Part shown: in pieces, positions 55,718 through 64,000 of the stretch
Position numbering within the stretch: the first letter of the stretch is position 1
Layout of the letters: each line of letters begins with the position of its first letter
Assembly (NCBI GenBank): GCA_964034945.1
Contig: OZ035964.1
Span: forward strand, 4,111,533 to 4,175,532
Source: Chrysopilus asiliformis
Lineage: Eukaryota; Arthropoda; Insecta; Diptera; Rhagionidae
Length of the DNA stretch: 64,000 nt
Direction: 5' to 3'
Position numbers and translations under genes: made by a program
Notes under the pieces: generated by a model
What the model was told of the DNA's origin: nothing
Seen by the model: the letters and a program-made list of their open reading frames with translations, nothing else
Database searches by the model: none

Positions 55718-56429
55718 TTGATACAGCAGTCCATTCAGGACAAAGGACGGATCCAGGCATGAAAATGAATGGAAAAAATCACCCCTCAACAATAAACGAA
55801 CATAAGCACAGATGAATTCATTTATCCCAGTGTCCAAGTGGATTCCCTCTTATGGAGTTGTTTGTGGTCAATTCGCAGGGACTACAAAAAAAGCGAAAAA
55901 AAACTCCCGACGGTTAAGTGAATTAAAGACTAAATGATAATCCCTAGCCCCAATTCTTTAATACAATTTTAAACATTATTTTAGGTTCCATCGGGAAACC
56001 AAGCCATGGCCAAAAAAAGCACAGCAAACATTTGTGGGATTTTTAATTTTCTTCCACTTTATTTGAATTACTTCAGTTTTTTAATACATTTTCGGGTCTT
56101 AGATTGTTAATTTACTAAAGAAAAATCGCCCCAAAAAAATGTTTTTTCAAGTCGTCCCGAAACCGGTAATGCTTCGGAAATTTTTTTCCACCTTTCTATG
56201 CGGGAAGTTTTTTTCTGATTTTTTTTAGTACTGTTTTTCTTTCAAAACTACATCGCTCTACATTTTGTCCACTGGCCCCTTCACTCATCTCCCTTTCGTA
56301 CGGTTTATTACCCTTGCCGCACAGAGCAATGCCTAAAGCTATTCAAAAGTGATAGAAGTTTATTAAAGGCATTTGTGTTTCCTTACTCCTGTGCCATCGC
56401 AGAAGCTAAGAAATAAACTGGATTGGTAT
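55718..56429. other. No gene recognised
   Basis: Unique AT-rich sequence. Confidence 0.5.
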
Positions 56430-57895
56430 ACTCTATATGATATACCATGTAGGAGGATATTAGATTTAGTATAGCGTTTGTTGCATATCGAGCAATCGTC
56501 GGACTCAAAAATAAACTATACCATTTTTTTATTTCCGCAAGCCTGTCCGTCTGTCTGTCCGTCCGTGAACACCATTCCTTTCGAAAGAATTGAGTTAGAG
56601 ACTTGAATTTTTGTACAATTGCGTTTCCCGTAAATGACAACGCCTAGTTCTTGAACGGTCAAAAATGGACCACTCCCCCCCCCCCCCCCCCTCCCATTAA
56701 TTGACACGGCCTCTGCTCCTTATCCTGATGTCCCGCATAGTTATGTAACGATTTGATTTAAAAAGAAAAAAGAAAACCCTAATTCGGTGTCGTCTTTATG
56801 AAAATTCGATTTTTCGTGAGATATCTCCGCCCCCTGCACCCTCCAAACCATTTATGATATCAAAAAATAGACAACGGTTTCTTAATCAGAGGTCCAAAAA
56901 ACCCCCCTATGACAAGTTTCAGCAAAATCGGAGACGTGTCAAAAAATTGAAAAAATCGCAAGGGGGACCCCTGCACTTTTTTTAAGGACGAAAAATGAAT
57001 GTCCTCCGATCGGACTGAAATTCAGAATTTCGAAGTTATCGGGGACGGAGAATCGATATCCGGTGTCCTTTTTGAGGGGGGTGGCACGGTGTGGGCGGTA
57101 CAAGGACGAGGTCCTTGAGAAATCCTTTTTTCGCCAAAAAGGACACTGGATATCGATTCCTCGTCCCCGAAAACTGTAAGATTCCAAATTTCATGAAAAT
57201 CCTTTGAGCCATTTCCGAGATAAAAGGATACAATTTTTAAGGATTTAACATCCGGAAAACCGTTAGTTTCTCCCGTAATTTTTGGCCTATCGACTCACGG
57301 AAAACGGTTTTTGATAGATAAAAGGATCCTTAAGGATATGTGGCTTTTGGTTTTCCTGAAACTGTAGAACTTTTTTTTAAAACAAATTTTTTCTCGAAAA
57401 CTGAAATTTTCTTGAGATTTTTTTTTGGAAAATTTCAAAAATTTTCAAAATGAAATTTAAAAAAAAAAGATTACAAAATGTTGGAAAATGGTCACAGAAT
57501 ACAAAATGCCAGTAAATTTGGCCATTTCTACCAGCATAAAAACATAAAACCATTTATTCAATTCTGGTTTTTCGACTGACAGTGAAATGGAATTGGTATA
57601 AAAAGGCACCGGAATTTCTTCAACCTCCCCCCTCCCCTTGGCCCGTTTCCTGGCCCTTCTGCTGTTGTCCCGCGCAATCCTATAAGGATTTGATTTAAAA
57701 AGAAAAAAGAGAGGCTAACTCGGTATTATTTTTGTGAAAATTCCATACGATTTTACATAACCGTTCCATACATCAAAACCTTCCTCCCTCTTCTGCAGAA
57801 ATGGATTTTTTAAATAAAAATTTCGTCTCTCTTCATATAGAGTATTTGACGATTGGCCCCCTTGGTAATCGTAGTTTTTCTTATGTTTTCACATA
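56430..57895 (-). mobile_element. Family B repeat, full length, inverted
   Basis: Right end: the inverse leader 'atttgacgattggccccctt'. Left end: 'tatactctatatgatatacc', the family 3' terminus inverted. The core carries 'caaggacgaggtccttgaga'; a 17-C run and a short GTCC/GTCT array (56540-56567) sit at the standard sites. This copy shows both ends. Confidence 0.85.
56675..56691 (-). repeat. C17 homopolymer in family B
   Basis: 17 C, the minus-strand equivalent of the G runs at 7018 and 50471. Confidence 0.93.
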
Positions 57896-60200
57896 CTCTT
57901 GCCCTATTTTCTAATCTAAGCTATAACCTCTCCACGCCCCTTTTTTGCATACTTTTCATCTAAATTTTATCGCAGTTTTCTTTTAGGTATCTTGCGATAT
58001 CGTCGCTATTTAACATTTGCTGAAATGAAACCATCACCCATGGGACCCGTTATGATTTTCCTCTTCCTTTTTTTCGTTTGGTTTTTTTTTGTTTAGAAAC
58101 CCCTGAAGGAGTAATTTTTCCGTATATCACACCGCCTGCCCGCCCACCATATGTGGTTCCTAGCGATGCGATTTAAAAGTAGAACGAAACGATTTAAATG
58201 GTAACCAAAAAAGCATAGCAATTCGCTAAGGGGATTTTTGTTGGGAGAGGGGGGACAGGATATGGCGGAGGTTGAACGACATTACGAAGATGTGAAAAAC
58301 TTCTGAAAACGGTAAAACTTTTTCACATTTTATACTCTTTTCTTATCTTTTTAATATAAATTGGCTCCATTTACACTTTTCTCATATATACTCATTTATA
58401 CCACCCTGTGCCATATATCGCATATACTACAAAACTCAACCTCTTTATCACCCCACCCCCTTCCCTCCTCCTGCACACCCGTGAGAGAGCGTCATGTTCA
58501 CAGAAGCTTAGTAACACTGTATGCTTGACTTTCTTTTCTTTTATTATACCAAAGACTCGTATGTCCCTTAGCTATGCTTCCCGTTTATTACTTTAGCCGC
58601 TATACCAACTCTAAACCCCCTTCTTCCTTGGCTCTTCCTTAAAAGCCAAATTTTTTTTTATCCACGGCTGTTAGAGGCAGAGGGCGAGCAGGACGAAAAA
58701 GTTGGCATTTAAGGGCTCTTCTTGTCTTTCAAGCCAAGCATCTGAAGAAAAAAAAAACATGGAGCCCATTAGGCCCGATCCATCCTATCGCAACCGACCA
58801 CCCTCGTAACCGATTTTGGTCCCGCGTCGCACATTCACAAAAAGTGAAATAAAATTATTCGCCTTTTTTGTGTTCATATTTTGCCAAACACCTCAATTGT
58901 GTTTGACCCTCATCGGAGTCTCATGCACCCGCCCCCTCCCCCCACCCTATCTTTGCACCATCCGTTTCTGCTACAGATTGTCTTTTTATCTCATGTGGGG
59001 TGCGCGGGTAACGCGACGACGTCGGCAAATAGCAGGCAAAAAGAAAACTTTTTGGGGAGTTTTTATTGCATGCACTTTAAATTCGCATACCAACAAATGG
59101 TGGAAAATTGCTCGGAAAAGTCCACATAAGATAAGGAAAACCGAATGTCAGCCGCACGTTGATGTTTTTAGATTCGAAAAAAAAGAAAAAAAAAAACACG
59201 GAAAATGGTTTTCAAAGTTTTTCTTTGTGAAAAAAATATTCTGTGGCTTGTTTTATGCGGGATTTTTTCCCCGGAATTTTCCGCCGAAAACTTCTCTATG
59301 TGAGAACAAAAAATCCGGGAAAATATTTTGCGGCTTTTTTTTATGCGGAAGTTTTCTATGTTGGAATTTTATTTCATAGCAAATTAATATAAAGAAAATT
59401 GGGTAAAATACCTTTTAATTGCCGTTGTCGGACGGTGGTGGATGTGTTAATAAATAAACATGAAAATCAGAGGAAAATGAACCCAATTACGGGCCATAAG
59501 TACCGTAGCACATGTTTTCGCTTAAACAAGATGTGGGAAAAAATAGGGGGAAATTACGCTTTTTCTGTTTCACATGCTTTGCCTCTGGTTTTTCAATTCG
59601 TGGATGTGGGATTTTTCACATTTTTCTCAATGTAGTTCAGATTGGGGCGACTTTTTTTTTTTGCTTTGTTGGTTTTCTTTTTTTTCTGTTTCTCGGCAAA
59701 AAGGGATCCCTAAACATATTTAAAAAAGCATTTGTACCAGTGATCATGGCTGAAAACAATTCCCAATGCTGTGCTTTTAATTTTAATTTTTTTAGTGTTT
59801 TTTTTTTGAGTGCCAGGAGAGCTGCTGGCTAACGAAACCAGTTTAGATGTCCTGCACATCCTCCCCCTCCCGTCCTTCACAGGAAGGACACCCGAAAAAG
59901 GCCGTACATGGTGCAGGGCCCGACGCAATTGAAATTCGCATTAACATAGGGAAAACACTTGTAGACCGTCGGGGTCAGAAAATCCACCACAAAACGACCA
60001 ATTATAAAAAGTGGGATAGGTGTTGAAGGGAGCGGGCGAAGATCCGTTCTTTCACATGTGAGATGAGAGAACCGGTATGAGATTTTTTTTGTGCCAAATT
60101 GCGGTTTGTTTAAATCATACATTTTGCTGCACAAGAATTTAGCCATGTTGTCTATTCTCATGAGTTACGCAGCGTTCAGGCTGGGATTTTCCTCTTCAGT
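57896..60200. other. No gene recognised; 187-codon frame without ATG
   Basis: Unique. The frame 58816-59379 starts at TTG, becomes Lys/Phe-rich and repeats 'ttttgcggctttttttt'-like text, so it is probably fortuitous. Confidence 0.4.
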
Positions 60201-60470
60201 CACCAGCAAATATTTGTCCGTCTGTCTGTCCGGCTGTCTGTCCGTCTGTCCGTCTATCTGTTTGCCTGTCTACCGGTCTGTATGTCTGTCCGTCTGTTAC
60301 GCGTCTTAAATAACTCGAAAAGGCGTTGAGCTAGCTACTTGAAATTTTTTGTAAATTAGTTGTACGAAAATCGTAGTTTCTATCAGATTTTCATATTTTG
60401 GAAACTTTTGGGAAAGTAACGTTAGCTATATACCGGTTATCTCCCATACAAGTTTATTTTTATTTTTTTT
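60201..60470 (+). mobile_element. GTCY-bearing element fragment
   Basis: GTCC/GTCT array (60216-60296) followed by 'aactcgaaaaggcgttgagc' and 'tagctacttgaaatttt', wording typical of non-autonomous arthropod elements. Confidence 0.55.
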
Positions 60471-60474
60471 TTAT

Positions 60475-60625
60475 TTTTGAAAAACAGTTTTCTGAAAAAT
60501 TTTCGAAACTTATGCGCTTTCAAAAAAACGGATATAACAAAATTTAAAGGATATAAAATTTTCTACATTTTTTTGTTTCAGCGGTTTCTACGTATCTCTA
60601 ACGGTTCTCAATATATTTCAAAAAT
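60475..60625 (+). mobile_element. Family A variant fragment
   Basis: 'tacgtatctctaacggttct' and 'caatatatttc' match 10310-10335 in plus orientation and abut an inverted family A copy. Confidence 0.6.
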
Positions 60626-60627
60626 AC

Positions 60628-61260
60628 CTGATGTGAACAGCAAATGACTTTCTTATACAACATCTTCGTTGCTGCACAATTTACACTAAAACTATTGAGA
60701 AACCCGTCGTTTCGGAATGAATTCCAAAAAACGAAATTACGATGTTTAAAAAAGCCGCCATTTTCGTTAGTTCCGGTTAATGGATTTCCGTTAACGGATT
60801 TCCAGTACATAAAATCGTCACATTCCATGACCAAACATGTTTGTAAAATTTCATGGCTCTAGCTCCAGTAGTTTTTGAGAAATCTTGTGCACAGAATGAC
60901 AGACTGAGAAACAGAGAGACAGAGAGACTAAGAGACAGAGAGACAGGGAGACAGAGAGACAGGGAGACAGGGAGACAGAGAGACAGAGAGACAGAGAGAC
61001 AGAGAGACAGAGAGACTGAGAGACTGAGAGACTGAGAGACTAAGAGACAGAGAGACAGAGAGACAGGGAGACAGGGAGACAGGGAGACAGGGAGACAGAG
61101 AGACAGAGAGACAGAGAGACAGAGAGACAGAGAGACAGAGAGACTGAGAGACTGACAGATAGAAAGGTATTTTTGTAATATGACTTCAATCGACTCAGGA
61201 GGGCTTGTGAAAAGGAGTGATCGGGAAATACTTCATACAAGAAAGTAAAAATTTCAGTTT
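60628..61260 (-). mobile_element. Family A copy with expanded array
   Basis: Inverted terminus 'ctgatgtgaacagcaaatga', then 'ggttaatggatttccgttaa', 'tagctccagtagtttttgag', the array, then 'atgacttcaatcgactcagg' and 'cttcatacaagaaagtaaaa'. The same order as at 40.7-41.0 kb, but with an expanded array. Confidence 0.85.
60897..61161 (+). repeat. 8-bp array GAGACAGA and variants, 265 bp
   Basis: Units GAGACAGA, GGGACAG-G/A and GAGACTGA in short blocks. On the minus strand it reads as CTGTCTCT, differing from the 43.6-kb satellite unit. Confidence 0.97.
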
Positions 61261-62369
61261 TTTTAAAGCTAACTGAGCAATAATTCGCATAATCTTGGAA
61301 TTGTTTTATATATCTGGAATATTTGAAATATTTGGAATATGGAATATTTTTTTTGTTTCTGTCGAAAACCACTAATCGAGATGATGGCCCAACATTGACT
61401 TCTCAGAACTAAAACTTAATGCTTGCTATCAAAAAAAAGTCCTAAAAGTTCAAGGTAAAATTTTTCTTTGATTAAAAAGAAAATTATTATCTAAAAATAT
61501 TCAAAATTCGTCAAACTGTTTTTCAGAAATGAAAGACACGGTAGTTCTCGGGAAATATTCTTTAGGAAAATTTAGGAAGTCAAAATTTTTCACCACTCCA
61601 AAATTTGCTTGTATTACTGCCAAAAGAAAAAGTAAAAAAAAGCCAAAAGAAAAAGTAAAAAAAAAACCAACCCTGTTGAGATTTTGCATTCCTTGAAGTT
61701 TTCCCTACTTCTCAAATCATTTACCTTCGATTCGGTATTGTTGTTTTATCTTAACCTAAAATTTATCATCGCAGTCCGAATTGTCGTTCTATCCTTTTCT
61801 GTCACGGAGCATTTCCAAGCGATGGAAAATCACCCCCAACAAATAATTGGCAAATCATGGTCGCCTCCATCGCGGATCGGACCAATACAAAAACGGACTT
61901 TTTCCGATTCGTCGTCCGTGTCTCGCGTCCGTGTGAGAAAAATATCATCCCCATTCGGTGAATAGTGAAAGTCCTGTAAACCGGGCGGCTTGTGTTGAAT
62001 GGCCTGTGAACCAACCCCTATTGAAATGTCTGTAATCACTGCCGTTCAAGCATGGGGGGGTTGAGAACCGTGCCGGGTGGAATTCAGAATTTTTAAAGGA
62101 TTGTCATGTCTTACGTTTGATAGACGAACTATTTTCTAGAACATCATGATTTGTTGTCTTCATTATTTCCTTTAGAGGTTCACGTTTTTCGAACGTTTAG
62201 GCGCCACCCTTTTTTACGATTGCGAATTTCAAGTCGTCTCACAAAGTTCGCGAAAAAATCTATCGTCTGCCTTTGCTGTTCTCAAATCAAGCTTAAGTTA
62301 CGCACCCTCCCCCGCATCTGCAATCATTAATCGTAGCCACCCTTCCCCGGTTCCGTATTCCAAGAGTGA
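61261..62369. other. No gene recognised; one family A scrap
   Basis: 61520-61640 (minus) resembles the family A 5' block ('cgggaaatattctttaggaa'). 'gccaaaagaaaaagtaaaaa' is directly repeated at 61619-61663. The rest is unique. Confidence 0.45.
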
Positions 62370-62470
62370 CCGCATTTTTTTTGTTCGAATCCGGGACATA
62401 TGCCTGGTGAGTGGAAGGGGTGAGGAAAAGAAATTTTTTTATGGTTCGAATTTTGTCAAAAATTTCAAGA
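62370..62470 (+). mobile_element. Family F leading-edge fragment
   Basis: 'gagtgaccgcattttttttg', 'gaatccgggacatatgcctg' and 'atggttcgaattttgtc' parallel 28545-28660. Confidence 0.5.
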
Positions 62471-62500
62471 CAATTTAAAGCGGCACCCTCCCAAAAGAAG

Positions 62501-62576
62501 TGATTTTTCTATTACTTTATGTGATTTTTCTATTACTTTTTGTGATTTTTCTATTACTTTTTGTGATTTTTCTACT
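62501..62576 (+). repeat. 21-bp tandem repeat, 3.6 units
   Basis: Unit TGATTTTTCTATTACTTTWT plus G. The copies are almost identical; the last is partial. Confidence 0.93.
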
Positions 62577-62614
62577 TAACAGCGCCATCAATTGAGGAGC
62601 ATAAAAAAATGTAG

Positions 62615-63830
62615 ACCTGTTTATTTTGCATAAAAATCATTTCCCGAGACCTGAGTGGATTGAATTGACAAAAACGTCAGTTTGTCAGTCAATATACCAG
62701 ATTTCCCAAAAACTGCTAGAGCTATGGTCGTGAAATTTTCCAGGCAAGTTTGATTTTAGAATGGGACGCTCCAATCAACTTTTGGTGAAAATCCGTTAAC
62801 CGGAAGTAACCAAACTAATGGCTTTTTTAGAAATCGCAAATTCGTTTTTTGTTATTGACTCTAAAACTACGCGTTTTTCAGTAGTCTTAAGTTTAACAAA
62901 AGTTGCAGACAATGAAATTTTTTAGACGTTTGTCTTTTACTAGAACTTCGTATCTCAATGCGTTATCGAGAAATACCGTTATTCGAAGAAAAATCCAGTT
63001 TTTTGCGACTTTCTCGGAAACTAACGGTTTTCCGTTAAATCAATATGTGTGGCGAATTAAAGAGAATAATGATCCCCACAATTCCGTCGTGTACCGGTAT
63101 CCTGCACCTTTTGCCGTTATTGAGATATTTTCATTAAAAGAGGAAAAAATAGATTTATGCAAATTATCTGCAATCTACTATAAAAAAAATTGCTTTTCTG
63201 TATGTCTGTATGTCACGACTTGACTCGGAAACCACTCAGCCGATTTAGATGCAGTTTTTTGCTAAATGTTGCTTAAACATCTGGTCAGGTTATAGGCTAT
63301 TTGAGGTTTCGCTCCCCTCGCCCCTTTTTGGCCCCGAGAGTTTTTGTACAAACGTTCCCTGGTTTGAAATATTTAACATCTCAGCTAAACGGCTGGTTCG
63401 ACATGGCTAAAAATCTACACGATATTGACTGATAAGTTGAGGCACAATACAAACTATATGGATGTAACAGAATGGGCTTCCCTTTCACCCCCTCGCCTGC
63501 TATCATCTGAACGGCTGAAGCGATTTGAATACGGTTTTCAGTGTTGGACAGGTGGACTGTTAGGAAAAATTTCGCCCACTGAAACCACTCCTTCCCTGAC
63601 TTTGCTAAACCCCTCTCCTACTATCCCCTAAATTACTGAATGAATTTTCATACGGTTTTTAGTGTTGTCAGGCCGACCGTTTGTCGGCTGCTCACAACAC
63701 TTGTTTTTTTTACCGTTATCTGCTTTTTTTAACTTTATTGAGATATTTCGGATTTTCTTGAACGAAAATTCATATTTTTATATAAATTTAATTGCGATTT
63801 TAACTTTTTTTCCATATTTTAGAGAACCAA
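62615..63830 (+). mobile_element. Family A repeat, long copy
   Basis: 'ttttgcataaaaatcatttc', two GTCA units (62690), 'ctgctagagctatggtcgtg', 'gttaaccggaagtaacc', 'tatcgagaaataccgttatt', 'gccgttattgagatatt', then a short second array (63198) with 'cttgactcggaaaccactca'. Family H-like modules (63360-63660) and 'tattgagatatttcgg' (63737) follow. The conserved terminus is not reached. Confidence 0.75.
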
Positions 63831-64000
63831 ATTTATGGCCCCATGATGAGTGATCGAAGAGATAAGTTTGAAAGGACACAACCAGAGACAACTCCTTGGA
63901 GAACGTTAAAATGTTCAAAAAATAAAGGTTTTTTTTTAAGAAAATGAAGTTTTTTTAAGCGAATTCCAATAAAAGACCCGATATTTATTTTATTTCGTGT
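63831..64000. other. No gene recognised
   Basis: Short AT-rich remainder to the window edge. Confidence 0.5.

Noticed and set aside
58816..59379. 187-codon frame
   Set aside because: Starts on TTG, is Lys/Phe/Cys-rich, and partly repeats itself because of T- and A-rich text. No domain or splice context.
1..64000. tRNA, rRNA and TTAGG telomeric repeats
   Set aside because: I looked for B-box-like GGTTCGAATCC words in cloverleaf context, rRNA core words and TTAGG tandem runs, and saw none that held up.
1..64000. LTR retrotransposons or LINE coding regions
   Set aside because: No long direct terminal repeats and no reverse-transcriptase, integrase or endonuclease-like frames were recognised in any reading frame provided by the sequence.

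Overview
The window looks like nuclear, non-coding DNA of a eukaryote, most likely an arthropod. It is AT-rich and holds no long non-repetitive ATG-initiated ORF. I recognise no conserved protein domain and no rRNA, tRNA, CRISPR or bacterial-type operon. Interspersed repeats, miniature inverted-repeat elements (MITEs), microsatellites and long G or C homopolymers are dense. Several repeats carry text I know from arthropod genomes, such as 'contacts of the type ..accgattttcatgaaattcgg..', GTCT/GTCC (GTCY) runs, and a block beginning AACCGACTTCC. The species call is inference; I cannot name the organism.

Layout. Two large families dominate. Family A, more than 1 kb when long, carries repeated 'taccgttatcgagatat' words and a conserved 3' end reading GTGCTGTTCACATCAGAT. 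Copies or pieces lie near 0-0.5, 1.2-1.9, 10-10.8, 12, 20.3, 25.7, 27.1-27.6, 32.5, 35.8-36.2, 39.9-41.2, 41.8, 43.5-45.4, 46.3-46.8, 60.5-61.3, 61.5 and 62.6-63.8 kb. Family B, about 1.4-1.6 kb when long, begins near TACTCTATATGA and ends with its inverse. Copies lie near 3.9, 5.8-7.2, 8.4, 18.3-19.3, 22.6-23.4, 27.6, 29.1-30.5, 38.1-38.7, 49.1-50.7 and 56.4-57.9 kb. Smaller families C, D, E, F, G and H fill other gaps. Families A, B, C and G carry an internal GTCY/GACR microsatellite, the layout known for HINE/DINE-1-type non-autonomous Helentrons.

MITEs and foldbacks with visible terminal inverted repeats lie at 4188-4431, 8700-8880 (TTA duplication, Harbinger-like), 13094-13433 (about 9-bp duplication), 21198-21297 and 55618-55717 (both pogo/Tigger-like, 100 bp), 22998-23215, 34077-34319, 41312-41482, 50776-50920 and 53141-53320. 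Tandem arrays include a 72-bp minisatellite with a four-unit higher-order period (23397-24908), a 1.2-kb 8-bp satellite (43597-44813), a GACR array (38204-38648) and a GA-type array (60897-61161). The last two 8-bp-type arrays sit at the same internal site of two family A copies.

Host-gene signal is weak. The best candidates are a 32-nt micro-exon-like segment on the minus strand (28730-28761) and a possible 3'-terminal pair of exons with polyadenylation signals at 5392-5755. Both rest only on splice-site appearance and an open frame. The simplest reading is a large intron or intergenic tract full of decayed, non-autonomous repeats, with no interacting gene system visible.
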